This document shows positions 16,247 through 24,301 of a stretch of 64,000 nucleotides of DNA, piece by piece. This DNA comes from Halomicrobium katesii DSM 19301 (GTDB taxonomy: Archaea > Halobacteriota > Halobacteria > Halobacteriales > Haloarculaceae): NCBI RefSeq assembly GCF_000379085.1, contig NZ_KB905379.1:242677-306676 (forward strand). The letters are read 5' to 3'. The position numbers and the translations under genes are program-made. The notes beneath the pieces are model-generated. The model did not search any database and was not told the DNA's origin. It was given only the letters and a program-made list of their open reading frames with translations. Position 1 is the first letter of the stretch; the number at the start of each line of letters is the position of its first letter.

Positions 16247-17947
16247 ATGAGCCCCGACCAAGCCGTGCTCCGCCGTGCGATCGAGCGCGGTGAACAGGAG
16301 GGCGGCAGCGTCGAGTTCAAAGAGCGGCTCACCGAAGACCTCCACCTCGCCGAGGGTCGGCTGGAGAGCCTCGCCGCACAGTTGCGCCACCGCGTCCTCT
16401 CCGGTGACGGGGAGGCAACCTACGTCGTCGGCGTCACGGACGACGGCGGGCTCGCCGGGATCTCCCCGGAGGCGTTCTCCGAGTCGATGGACGTGCTTTC
16501 GCTGCTGGCCGACGAGGCCGGCGCACACATCGATGCCGTCCAGACCTGGGGGATCGACAGCGCGTCGCAGACGACCGACGCGGACGGTGCCTCGGTGACG
16601 ACAGACACGGAATCGGAGGGAGCTTCGGCGACGGCAGACACGGACACAGACACCGCGCCAGAGGGTATCGTCGGCGTCGCGACGATCCGTGAGGGTGCCG
16701 TGCTGGAGGACGACGACCACATCGTCGTCGGCACCGCGGGCCACGTCGACCACGGGAAGTCGACGCTGGTGGGCACGCTCGTCACCGGGAGCGCCGACGA
16801 CGGTGAGGGAAGCACTCGCTCGTATCTGGACGTGCAGCCCCACGAGGTCGAACGCGGCCTGTCGGCCGACCTCTCCTACGGCGTCTACGGCTTCGAGGAC
16901 GACGAGCCGGTCCGCATGGACAACCCCGACCGCAAGGACGATCGGGCACGCGTCGTCGAGGAGTCCGACCGCCTCGTCAGCTTCGTCGACACCGTCGGTC
17001 ACGAGCCGTGGCTTCGGACCACCATTCGGGGTCTCGTCGGGCAGAAGCTCGACTACGGTCTGCTGACCGTGGCAGCCGACGACGGACCGACCAAGACGAC
17101 CAGAGAGCACCTGGGCATCCTGCTCGCGACGGAACTGCCGACGATCGTCGCCATCACGAAGGCCGACCTCGTCGACGACGAGCGCGTCGCCGAGGTCGAA
17201 CGGGAGGTCGAACGAGCGCTGCGAGACGTGGACAAGACCCCGTTGCGCGTCGAGCGCCACGGCGTCGACGCCGCGATCGAAGAGATCTCCGAGACCGTCG
17301 TTCCCGTCGTGACGACGAGCGCTGTCACGATGGACGGGATGGACCAGCTCGACGCGATGTTCGAGCGCCTCCCCAAGACCGCCGGCGAGAGCGGCGCGTT
17401 CCGGATGTACGTCGATCGCAGCTACAACGTTCAGGGCGTCGGCGCGGTCGCCTCCGGGACGATCAAGTCGGGCGTGGTCGAGGCCGGCGACGAGTTGCTG
17501 CTGGGACCGATGCCCGACGGCACCTTCCGCGAGGTCGAAGTCCGATCGATCGAGATGCACTACCACCGCGTCGACGAGGCCAAAGCCGGCCGCATCGTCG
17601 GCATCGCACTCAAGGGCGTCACCGAGCCCGCGCTCGAACGGGGGATGGTTCTGCTCCCCCGCGATGCCGACCCGGACCCGGTCAGGGAGTTCGAGGCGGA
17701 GGTGATGGTGCTCAACCACCCGACGCGAATCGGCGACGGCTACGAGCCGGTCGTCCACGTCGAGACGATCAGCGAGGCCGCCCAGTTCTTCCCGACCGAC
17801 GGCCAGCTGTTGCCCGGCGACAGCGGCGAGGCGACGGTCCGGTTCAAGTTCCGCTCGTACCTCGTCGAGGAAGGCCAGCGGTTCGTCTTCCGCGAAGGCC
17901 GATCGAAAGGTGTCGGGACGATCACCAGCGTCGAGACGGACGACTGA
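16247..17947 (+). CDS. GTPBP1-type translational GTPase
   Basis: The 566-residue EF-Tu/EF-1alpha-like GTPase has G1 GTAGHVDHGKST (about residue 165), G3 DTVGHEPW (about 250) and G4 TKAD (about 305). Two beta-barrel domains follow (about 375-566). The first 160 residues form a distinct domain with an acidic Thr/Asp-rich linker (TDTESEGASATADTDTDT). Eukaryotic relatives GTPBP1/2 act in ribosome rescue and mRNA decay, so a translation-surveillance role is plausible, but the archaeal function is not established. The ATG at 16247 fits a TATA box 23-30 bases upstream. The longer open frame crosses the repeats. Confidence 0.9.
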   Translation: MSPDQAVLRRAIERGEQEGGSVEFKERLTEDLHLAEGRLESLAAQLRHRVLSGDGEATYVVGVTDDGGLAGISPEAFSESMDVLSLLADEAGAHIDAVQTWGIDSASQTTDADGASVTTDTESEGASATADTDTDTAPEGIVGVATIREGAVLEDDDHIVVGTAGHVDHGKSTLVGTLVTGSADDGEGSTRSYLDVQPHEVERGLSADLSYGVYGFEDDEPVRMDNPDRKDDRARVVEESDRLVSFVDTVGHEPWLRTTIRGLVGQKLDYGLLTVAADDGPTKTTREHLGILLATELPTIVAITKADLVDDERVAEVEREVERALRDVDKTPLRVERHGVDAAIEEISETVVPVVTTSAVTMDGMDQLDAMFERLPKTAGESGAFRMYVDRSYNVQGVGAVASGTIKSGVVEAGDELLLGPMPDGTFREVEVRSIEMHYHRVDEAKAGRIVGIALKGVTEPALERGMVLLPRDADPDPVREFEAEVMVLNHPTRIGDGYEPVVHVETISEAAQFFPTDGQLLPGDSGEATVRFKFRSYLVEEGQRFVFREGRSKGVGTITSVETDD

Positions 17948-17950
17948 CGG

Positions 17951-17990
17951 CGGCGTCGGACTGCGGCGTCGGACTGCGGCGTCGGACTGC
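17951..17990. repeat. Short tandem repeat (13-bp unit)
   Basis: Three copies of CGGCGTCGGACTG stand directly after the GTPase stop codon. They are likely slippage-generated, with no evident function. Confidence 0.75.
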
Positions 17991-18007
17991 GGCGTGAGGT
18001 GAGAACG

Positions 18008-18036
18008 GAGAGTGAGAGGAAGTTTCGAGTGCTTTT
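18008..18036 (+). repeat. ORB-like box 1
   Basis: The core TTTCGAGTGCTTTT (18023-18036) is preceded by the purine stretch GAGAGTGAGAGGAAG. The same core, with a C or T at the end, recurs at five other places around the orc1/cdc6 gene. Confidence 0.65.
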
Positions 18037-18066
18037 GCGAGTGGTGGGGTGGTGGGGTGGAGTAGA

Positions 18067-18147
18067 GTGATGGGGTGGGAGTAACGGGGTGGAATAGAAT
18101 GATGGGGTGGGAGTAACGAGGTGGAATAGAGTGATGGAGTGAAGTGG
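18067..18147. repeat. 32-bp purine-rich tandem repeat
   Basis: Two and a half units of about 32 bases begin GTGATGGGGTGGGAGTAACG and end with GGTGGAATAGA. The strand is extremely G/A-rich. It lies between two origin-box-like repeats, so it may be part of the same replication region. Confidence 0.7.
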
Positions 18148-18176
18148 TAGAGAGAGAGGAGGTTTCGAGTGCTTTT
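18148..18176 (+). repeat. ORB-like box 2
   Basis: The core TTTCGAGTGCTTTT (18163-18176) is again preceded by a purine run (GAGAGAGAGGAGG), in the same orientation as box 1. It lies downstream of orc1/cdc6. Confidence 0.65.
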
Positions 18177-18218
18177 CGCTGTGTAGATGGGGGTGGGTGC
18201 GGAGTCGATACTGACTCA

Positions 18219-18295
18219 TGCTGCCGGCTGTAACTGTTTCGAGACATTCCGACCACGGGGTCGCGAAATGCTGTACAGACGTACAGCCGGCAGTC
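18219..18295. mobile_element. Palindromic MITE-like element, subfamily II, copy 1
   Basis: This 77-bp element has inverted ends, TGCTGCCGGCTGTAA on the left and TACAGCCGGCAGTC on the right, and an interior including CATTTCGCGACCCC (minus strand). It is flanked on both sides by TCA (18216-18218 and 18296-18298). The right-hand TCA is the reverse complement of the orc1/cdc6 TGA stop, so the element ends exactly at that gene. A second copy, in the opposite orientation by its interior, is at 60257-60334. It could also serve as a terminator hairpin. Confidence 0.75.
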
Positions 18296-19501
18296 TCAGG
18301 ACTCTCCGGCCACGTCTTCGATGTCCTCGCGGGTGTCGAAGACCAGTTCCGGATCGAGATCGTCGAGTTCGAACTCGTAGTACTGGCCGCCGCTGAGACC
18401 CTCGTTGCGTTCGTAGCGCTTGAGGAACCCGAGCATCCGCAGGTCCGAGAGATGGCTGTGGACGCTCCGGACGGTCGTCAGCGGTTCGTTCGCCCACGAT
18501 TCGGCGACGTTCTGGTAGAGCTCGTAAATTTCCTTTGCACGGGCGGGCGTCTCGCCGTCGTCTTCGAGATGAGCCAGCGTCTCCAGCACCAGCTGTGCGT
18601 GGGTCGTCTGATCGCGGATCTTGTCGCTGAGACGCCCGCGCTGGACGCGCTCTCGGGCGCGTTCGATGTGTTCGTCAGTCACCCGAAACTCGCCCTGGTT
18701 CTCGGCGACCTCCGCTCCGACGCGTAGCAGGTCGATCGCCTGCCGGGCGTTCCCCATGTCGCGAGCGGCCAGCGCGGCGGCCATCGCGATCGCCGACGAG
18801 TCGTAACCGTCGTCTTTCAGTGCGTTCTCCGCACGCTCTTCGAGAATTGCGCGGAGTTCGTCGGCCGAGTACGGCGAGAAGGAGATCTCCGTCTCCATCA
18901 GCGTGTCTTTGACCTTCGCCGAGAGCTGCTGGCGGAAGGTGTAGTTGTTCGAGATGCCGATGACGCCCACGCGCGAGTCAGTGATGTGGCCGATCGAACG
19001 CGCTCGCGGGAGCTCGTACAACAGCGTGTCCACGTCGTCGAGGTGGTCGATCTCGTCGAAGACGACCAGGTGGGTCCCGCCGGTCGTGTCCAGTTCCTCG
19101 TACAGCGCTCCGAAGGCGTCGCCGGTTCCGAGCCCGCGCTTGGGGAACGTCTCCCCGTCCGGCCCGCGGAGGTCGTTGACGAGCGCTCGCACGACCATGA
19201 ACACCGTCTTGCCGTTGCAGTTCTGCTCGTGGACGTGGAGCGCGTCGGCCTCCGGACGCTGCTGGATCTCCTCGGTCAGCGCGTCCATCATGTAGTTCGT
19301 CACCGCCGTCTTCCCGAGCCCGGCTTTCCCGTAGAGGAAGATGTTCTGGGGACTCCGGCCGAACAGCACGTCCTTAAGCGCGTTGCGGTACTCCTCGATC
19401 TCTTCGTCGCGTTCGAGGATCTCGTCGGGCTGGTAGTCCTCGGTCAGGACACTTTTGTCTGCGAAGATAGTGTCCGTAATCGCATCGAAGGGACCACCCA
19501 T
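18296..19501 (-). CDS. orc1/cdc6: Orc1/Cdc6 replication initiator
   Basis: The 401-residue AAA+ ATPase has Walker A GKAGLGKTA (about residue 60), Walker B VVFDEIDHL (about 148), sensor motifs (GISNN) and a C-terminal winged-helix domain (about 310-395) that binds origin DNA. I chose the ATG at 19501 (MGGPFDAIT), since a TATA-like GGTTTATG (19530-19537, minus strand) lies 29-36 bases upstream. A TTG at 19516 would add five residues. Repeated TTTCGAGTGCTTTY boxes flank the gene on both sides, so it probably serves an adjacent origin. Haloarchaea carry several paralogues, and I cannot tell which number this one is. Confidence 0.95.
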   Translation of the reverse strand: MGGPFDAITDTIFADKSVLTEDYQPDEILERDEEIEEYRNALKDVLFGRSPQNIFLYGKAGLGKTAVTNYMMDALTEEIQQRPEADALHVHEQNCNGKTVFMVVRALVNDLRGPDGETFPKRGLGTGDAFGALYEELDTTGGTHLVVFDEIDHLDDVDTLLYELPRARSIGHITDSRVGVIGISNNYTFRQQLSAKVKDTLMETEISFSPYSADELRAILEERAENALKDDGYDSSAIAMAAALAARDMGNARQAIDLLRVGAEVAENQGEFRVTDEHIERARERVQRGRLSDKIRDQTTHAQLVLETLAHLEDDGETPARAKEIYELYQNVAESWANEPLTTVRSVHSHLSDLRMLGFLKRYERNEGLSGGQYYEFELDDLDPELVFDTREDIEDVAGES

Positions 19502-19676
19502 CGTTAGTTTGGTCAAACCGTGGCCATCACATAAACCTTACTTCATGTGTTTCTCTCGTTTCTCGTGCTTCAGAAGGTTGCCAGCGTGGCGACGACCACC
19601 GTTTCCGATTTCGTCTTTCTCAGTGCGAACTTCCCACACGCCCGTCTCTCGCTTTTTCCTCGCACCGCACTCACGT

Positions 19677-19705
19677 GAAAGCACTCGAAAGCTACTCTCT
19701 CTTTC
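19677..19705 (-). repeat. ORB-like box 3
   Basis: GAAAGCACTCGAAA is followed by GCTACTCTCTCTTTC, which is the core TTTCGAGTGCTTTC with its purine tail on the minus strand. Confidence 0.65.
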
Positions 19706-19909
19706 TTTCTCTCAGTGGTCGACTGGCCCCCGACACGACGAACACCGTTCTATGGACGCCGACGATCACGACGAAGCGTCAATGACTACGAGCCGTCGTC
19801 GATTCCGAACCGTCAATGACCACGCCCGGTCGACGATCACGACCTGTCGACACTGTCTACACACTCCCTCGCCCGCTGCTCCGTATCTCCCCACCCCTCA
19901 TTCGCAACC

Positions 19910-19938
19910 GAAAGCACTCGAAATCCCCTCTCACTCTC
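19910..19938 (-). repeat. ORB-like box 4
   Basis: GAAAGCACTCGAAA is followed by TCCCCTCTCACTCTC. On the minus strand it matches box 1 almost completely, with GAGAGTGAGAGG before the core. Confidence 0.7.
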
Positions 19939-19982
19939 TACTGACTCGCCCGTTCGCCGTCTCGGTCGCTCTCCAGAGTGGG

Positions 19983-19996
19983 TTTCGAGTGCTTTC
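19983..19996 (+). repeat. ORB-like box 5
   Basis: TTTCGAGTGCTTTC lies 60 bases from box 4 and is in inverted orientation to it. A weaker copy (GTTTCGTGTGCTTCC) follows at 20035-20049. Confidence 0.65.
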
Positions 19997-20116
19997 CACG
20001 CGACTGCGCCGGCCTGTCGGGTGTGGGAGAGTACGTTTCGTGTGCTTCCCGACAACGACTCACACGACGCGAGCGGGACCGTCCAGACGGGCCGTCACTG
20101 CCAGCCAGCTCGCCGA

Positions 20117-20605
20117 TCAGTCCGTCGCCCGGTACTGCCCGTCGGCCTCAGACACCAGCCCGAACGTCTGGGCCCACCCGAGCAACCGCCCTCCCCGTTC
20201 GTGCCACTCGGCCTCCCAGTCTTCGTAGCGGTTCCGTTCCCACCGGGGAATCTCCTCTCGGATGGCAGTAAAGACCGCTTCGGGCGTCCGTGGCTCCGTC
20301 GCCACACACTCCAGCACCTCTCGGGCACCGAAGACCCGCTCTCGGAAGGCTTCGGCCAGTTCCTCGTCGCTCGGCGCGTCACGCACCCGGTGGAATCCGC
20401 GGTCGGTCTCGGCGACGAGGCCCAGCGCCTGCATGAACGTCAGGTACTCCCGCGCTTCGTCTCGCGACGTGACCGCAGTTCCGTCCCGCACCCGCGTACA
20501 GCAGTCCTCGACGCTGCCGGGGACCAGCGGGAGCGTCTCGGCGGCCGCTCGGAGGAAGCGCACCGAGCGGACCTGCGGGACGATCTTGTACCGGAGGTCC
20601 GACAT
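20117..20605 (-). CDS. Conserved winged-helix-like protein next to mch (162 aa)
   Basis: The soluble, mostly helical protein begins MSDLRYKIVPQVRSVRFLRA. It contains two stretches resembling winged-helix units (about residues 30-80 and 100-155, both with a LGLV..T/SEADRG-type wing). I do not recognise a named family. It lies four bases downstream of mch and is probably cotranscribed with it, so it could regulate C1 metabolism or the replication neighbour. There is no membrane segment or catalytic motif. Confidence 0.65.
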   Translation of the reverse strand: MSDLRYKIVPQVRSVRFLRAAAETLPLVPGSVEDCCTRVRDGTAVTSRDEAREYLTFMQALGLVAETDRGFHRVRDAPSDEELAEAFRERVFGAREVLECVATEPRTPEAVFTAIREEIPRWERNRYEDWEAEWHERGGRLLGWAQTFGLVSEADGQYRATD

Positions 20606-20609
20606 CCGC

Positions 20610-21542
20610 TCAGAGTCCGAAGCTCTCGGCCAGTACGTCCTCGTGGGTGTCGCCGAAGACGTGGGTCTCGCCGCCGACCACGTCGACGGTCACCTGGGCC
20701 GGCGCAAACACTTCGACGGGGAGCTCGCTGAAGTCCCAGTCGGCGTCATCGAAGGTCTCGGCCAGCGGCGTCCCGTACTCTTCGCCCGCGATCGAGGTGA
20801 CCTCCTCAAAGCGGTCGAACTCCTCTTCGACGGTGAGGTGGACCCGTCCGCCGTAGGCCAACGCGTCGGTCGTCCGGGCGATGGCGGCCGCCTCGCTGTC
20901 GGCGACGGATGCGACCGGCGCGGAGCCGGTCGCCGAGAGGATCGAGATGGGATCGTAACCAAGCTCTGACAGCCGGAAGGCGGCCAGCTCGGCCGCCCGT
21001 GCCGCCGCGACGACGCTGCCCGTGACGCTGGCCGTCGCGTAGACCGGGAGGAAGACGGCCGTCTCGGGGACGCCGGTCCGCTCGGCGACGTGGCCGGCCA
21101 CGTCCTGCTCCGGTAGCTCGTCGGCCTCGATCGTCAACACGGCGAAGTCCGCGGCGTCGTGATAGCCCACGCGGCTGTAGATCTCCTCTTCGGCCACCAG
21201 CGCGCGGGCGGGGCCGCTGCCCAGCCCCTCGAAGCCGCCGACGCTGAGCTCCCAGCCGCCTTTCTGGGAGCACAGCAGCCCCAGTGCGGGATGGTCGGTC
21301 GACAGTTCGACGTGGGTCAGCGGCGCGTCCGCGACGCTCGACAGCTTCGTCTGGACGGTCGCCAGCCCGGCCGTCTGTATCTCGGCCGCGAGCAGCCCCG
21401 CCTCGACGGCACCGGGAACGTCGACACCGAAATCGAGCACCGCGGCGTCGCCCTCCAGCGCGTGGACGGCGATCGTCAGTTCGTCGGCGAAGTCGATCGC
21501 CTCGTCGACGAGCTCCGTCGCCATCCGATTGAGACTCTCCAT
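20610..21542 (-). CDS. mch: Methenyltetrahydromethanopterin cyclohydrolase
   Basis: The 310-residue protein matches Mch along its length, with the conserved start MESLNRMATELVDEAIDFAD and motifs such as SILSATGSAPVA and AYGGRVHLTVE. In methanogens it opens the methenyl ring of tetrahydromethanopterin. Halophiles retain Mch for C1-folate-type metabolism, presumably with tetrahydrofolate (inference from the family). The ATG at 21542 was preferred to the GTG at 21548. The gene precedes the winged-helix-like gene on the same strand. Confidence 0.93.
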   Translation of the reverse strand: MESLNRMATELVDEAIDFADELTIAVHALEGDAAVLDFGVDVPGAVEAGLLAAEIQTAGLATVQTKLSSVADAPLTHVELSTDHPALGLLCSQKGGWELSVGGFEGLGSGPARALVAEEEIYSRVGYHDAADFAVLTIEADELPEQDVAGHVAERTGVPETAVFLPVYATASVTGSVVAAARAAELAAFRLSELGYDPISILSATGSAPVASVADSEAAAIARTTDALAYGGRVHLTVEEEFDRFEEVTSIAGEEYGTPLAETFDDADWDFSELPVEVFAPAQVTVDVVGGETHVFGDTHEDVLAESFGL

Positions 21543-21600
21543 ACCCACCGCTTGGCTCTCCCTGCCCTAAGACTGTTCGTGTTCGACTGGGGATCTGTAA

Positions 21601-21807
21601 TCACGTCACGACGAGATACACGCCCGCCGCGGCCAGGACGAGTCCGGCGACGCGTCCCAGCGTCTCGTTGATCTGGACCTCGTCGCCGCCGGCACCCAGA
21701 TAGAGGTACCGCTGCTGGAGTTTCCCCATCGCCACCGGCTTGATCGCCCAGACGACGCCGAGTACCACGCAAAACGCCCCGAACGCGACGGTCAGCCACG
21801 ATTGCAT
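21601..21807 (-). CDS. Small two-helix membrane protein
   Basis: The 68-residue protein has an N-terminal hydrophobic segment (WLTVAFGAFCVVLGVVWAI), a short polar loop and a second hydrophobic segment at the C-terminus (GLVLAAAGVYLVVT). It is similar in layout to small DUF6199-type membrane proteins. Its function is unknown. The ATG at 21807 was chosen over the GTG at 21813. Confidence 0.65.
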   Translation of the reverse strand: MQSWLTVAFGAFCVVLGVVWAIKPVAMGKLQQRYLYLGAGGDEVQINETLGRVAGLVLAAAGVYLVVT

Positions 21808-21835
21808 GCCCACACCTGTGTCGGCCGTCGTGAAA

Positions 21836-22150
21836 TCAGTCGCGGTCGCTCCGGGCCGCCCGACCGAGGTGCTCCTCGACGGCGGTCACCTTGTCGGCGG
21901 CCTCCTGGTCGATGGTCCGCTTGTCGTCTATCTTCAGGAAGGTCTCGACGCGATCGGCCTCGACTGCCTCGTGGGCGGCGTGTGCCGCGTCGAACAGCTC
22001 CTTGCTGTCCTGGGCTTCGATGATCGTGCCCATCGGCGTCGTCTCGTAGGACACGTCGAACGGTTCCAGCGCGGCGACGGCGTCGGCGACGTACGACGCC
22101 ATGCTCTCTTCGACGACCGGTGCGACCGAGAGGAACGCGATACAGGTCAT
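21836..22150 (-). CDS. MTH1187/YkoF-type thiamine-binding protein
   Basis: The 104-residue protein has the ferredoxin-like pattern of the MTH1187 family: MTCIAFLSVAPVVEESMASYVADAV, then FDVSYETTPMGTIIEA. Related proteins form tetramers and bind thiamine or its precursors, perhaps as vitamin buffers. The full family length is present. It stands alone with its own upstream region. Confidence 0.85.
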   Translation of the reverse strand: MTCIAFLSVAPVVEESMASYVADAVAALEPFDVSYETTPMGTIIEAQDSKELFDAAHAAHEAVEADRVETFLKIDDKRTIDQEAADKVTAVEEHLGRAARSDRD

Positions 22151-22480
22151 GCTGGTAGCTGACGGTTCGACGCACCGCCCCTTAGATCACGCGGTGGCAA
22201 CACTCCACGCGACCGAGACTACCACGTGACCGGGACCACCTCGCCACTGGGACGACTACGCGACCGAGACTACCACGCGACCGCAGGAGGTGGCGGTACC
22301 GTTCGGAATACGGAGCACTCCCTCTAACACCGTCGCCGACTCCGCCCATCTCCGCCTCACCGTTGCCGACTCCATGTTTTTCTCGACCGTGTACGACCTC
22401 AGTCAGTGACGAGTGGGCGCTGTATCGACGCCCCGTACCGTTCCAATAAGTATAGGTTATTGGGCACGAAAGTCGCCCCC
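22151..22480. repeat. Intergenic region with a 20-bp direct repeat
   Basis: ACGCGACCGAGACTACCACG occurs at 22207-22226 and again at 22258-22277, with similarity continuing about six bases further. A related GTCGCCGACTCC / GTTGCCGACTCC pair lies near 22330-22375. No gene is supportable. The last 40 bases contain the promoter of the response regulator. Confidence 0.65.
22447..22456 (+). promoter_or_regulatory. TATA box of the response-regulator gene
   Basis: TAAGTATAGG is centred about 30 bases before the GTG at 22481 and supports that leaderless start over the upstream in-frame codons. Confidence 0.65.
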
Positions 22481-23041
22481 GTGAGGGGTGTCTCAGACGA
22501 CGTTTCGGTGCTCGTCCTCGAAGACGAGACCGAACTACTGGACGCGTACGTCAACGGGCTCGAAGACGAGTACGACGTGTACGCAGCCGAGACCGCGGCG
22601 ACCGCGACGGACCACGTGGACGGTCTCGGCGACGATCTCGACGTGGCCCTCCTCGATCGCCGGCTCCCCGAACGGTCCGGCGACGACGTTCTGAAGTACA
22701 TCCAGTCGGCACCCATCGACTGTCGAACGGCTATGGTGACCGCCGTCGACCCGTCGCTCGACATCATCGACATGGGGTTCGACGACTACGTGGTCAAACC
22801 GGTCACGCCGTCCGACCTTCGGACGGTGATCGACGGACTGTTGAAACTAGAAGCGTACGACGACGTCTACCAGACGTTGAGCGAGAAACGCGTCAAGCGG
22901 GGCGTCCTCTCGGCCGAACTGTCTCGGACGGAGCTCGAACGCAGCGAGGAGTTCGCCGCGCTACAGTCCGAGATTGCCGATCTCGAAGCCCAACTCGAAT
23001 CGATCGAGTCGGAGATCGACGACGAGGCCCTCCCGCACTGA
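22481..23041 (+). CDS. HalX-type response regulator
   Basis: The 186-residue protein has an N-terminal receiver domain with the acidic pair Glu14-Asp15, phospho-acceptor Asp59 in ALLDRRLP and a Lys in VVKPV. A C-terminal HalX domain (about 125-186) follows, with coiled-coil character (LQSEIADLEAQLESIESEID). HalX regulators are a haloarchaeal class whose output mode is not well known. They lack a clear helix-turn-helix. No cognate kinase is adjacent. The GTG start is set by the TATA box. Confidence 0.9.
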   Translation: MRGVSDDVSVLVLEDETELLDAYVNGLEDEYDVYAAETAATATDHVDGLGDDLDVALLDRRLPERSGDDVLKYIQSAPIDCRTAMVTAVDPSLDIIDMGFDDYVVKPVTPSDLRTVIDGLLKLEAYDDVYQTLSEKRVKRGVLSAELSRTELERSEEFAALQSEIADLEAQLESIESEIDDEALPH

Positions 23042-23050
23042 TCGCGCCGA

Positions 23051-24199
23051 TCAGGTCGGCGGGCTGGAGATCTCGTCGTTCATGTCGAGTCGGCGGTTGT
23101 GGACTGCTTCGCCCGACCGTCCGTCGAAGAGGTGGATCGTCTCTTCGGGAATCGAGACGGTGACACGATCACCGACGGCAGCCTGCTGGAGGCCGTCGAT
23201 CGTCGCGATGAACGTCTCGCCCTCCGGTGCGCTCTCGAACCGGAGATACACCGTGTTCTCGTCGCCCATCGGCTCGACGACCTCGACGACCGCCGAGTAG
23301 GTGTGACTGCCCGACTCGTCGGTGCCAACTTCGACGTCCTCGGGGCGGACGCCGAGCGTGACGTTTCGGGTCTCGCCCACGTCGTCGAGCGTCGACTGAG
23401 AGAGGGGATACTCGAACCGCGAACCGACGAGTGTGTCGCCGTCCCGTTCCATGTCGAAGAAGTTCATCGACGGATCGCCGATGAAGCCGGCGACGAACTG
23501 GTTGGCCGGCTCGTGGTAACACTCCAGCGGCGTCGCCACCTGCTGGAGCTTCCCGTCGTTGAGGATGGCGATGCGGTCGCCCATCGTCATGGCCTCGGTC
23601 TGGTCGTGGGTGACGTACATCGTCGTCACGTCCAGTTCGGCCTGCAAGCGCTGGAGCTCCGTCCGCATCTGGGAGCGCAGCTTGGCGTCGAGGTTGCTGA
23701 GCGGCTCGTCCATCAGGAACACCTCCGGATCTCGGACGATCGCTCGGCCGAGCGCGACGCGCTGTTGCTGGCCACCAGAGAGCTCCGAGGGTTTGCGATC
23801 CAGCAGCTCCGCGATACCCATCGTCTCTGCGGCGTCGTGGACCCGCTCTTCGATCTCGTCGTCCGGGAGCGTCGTCGACTCCTCCAGGCCGAACGCCATG
23901 TTCTCCGCCACGGTCATGTGGGGGTACAGCGCGTACGACTGGAACACCATCGCGATGTCGCGATTCTGGGGTTTCTCGTCGTTGACGACCCGTCCGTCAA
24001 GGCGGATATTGCCGCTGGTCACCGTCTCCAGCCCGGCGACCATCCGCAGGGTCGTCGACTTGCCACAGCCGGAGGGGCCGACGACGACGATGAACTCGCC
24101 GTCGTCCATCTGGATGTCGACGTTGTCGACTGCGACGATCTCGCCTTCTTCGCCGTCCTGGAACACCTTCGTCAGTCGGTCGAGTTCGAGCGTTCCCAT
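23051..24199 (-). CDS. Sugar-type ABC transporter ATP-binding protein (MalK/UgpC-like)
   Basis: The 382-residue ATPase has Walker A GPSGCGKST (about residue 40), signature LSGGQQQR (about 140), Walker B VFLMDEPLSNLD and the H-loop THDQ. A C-terminal TOBE/MD regulatory domain (about 240-370) is typical of the MalK/UgpC group. It energises the permease pair encoded upstream on the same strand. The 102-base gap to the permease gene is the largest within the operon. Confidence 0.95.
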   Translation of the reverse strand: MGTLELDRLTKVFQDGEEGEIVAVDNVDIQMDDGEFIVVVGPSGCGKSTTLRMVAGLETVTSGNIRLDGRVVNDEKPQNRDIAMVFQSYALYPHMTVAENMAFGLEESTTLPDDEIEERVHDAAETMGIAELLDRKPSELSGGQQQRVALGRAIVRDPEVFLMDEPLSNLDAKLRSQMRTELQRLQAELDVTTMYVTHDQTEAMTMGDRIAILNDGKLQQVATPLECYHEPANQFVAGFIGDPSMNFFDMERDGDTLVGSRFEYPLSQSTLDDVGETRNVTLGVRPEDVEVGTDESGSHTYSAVVEVVEPMGDENTVYLRFESAPEGETFIATIDGLQQAAVGDRVTVSIPEETIHLFDGRSGEAVHNRRLDMNDEISSPPT

Positions 24200-24301
24200 C
24201 CTATCGCCCCCCGGAAGCGACGGTACAGTTCTCGTGCGATACGTTTCGTCGACTGTGTGACTGATGTCGAATCATGAGTTCCTGCTGGCTGGTGCGTCTG
24301 G

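Larger units (their letters stand above)
19502..20116. other. Candidate replication origin region (upstream of orc1/cdc6)
   Basis: About 600 bases hold no supportable gene. They contain ORB-like boxes at 19677-19690 and 19910-19923 in one orientation and at 19983-19996 in the other, plus a degenerate box at 20035-20049. Pyrimidine-rich tracts (CTCTCTTTCTTTCTCTC, about 19693-19713) and short direct repeats (CGTCAATGAC, CGACGATCACGAC) lie between. Opposed boxes around an easily melted stretch next to orc1/cdc6 match the general plan of haloarchaeal origins. Confidence 0.6.

Noticed and set aside
18219-18295. Simple rho-independent-like terminator for orc1/cdc6 as sole explanation
   Set aside because: A full-length related copy with the same TCA flanks at 60257 shows it is a dispersed element, although it may also end transcription.
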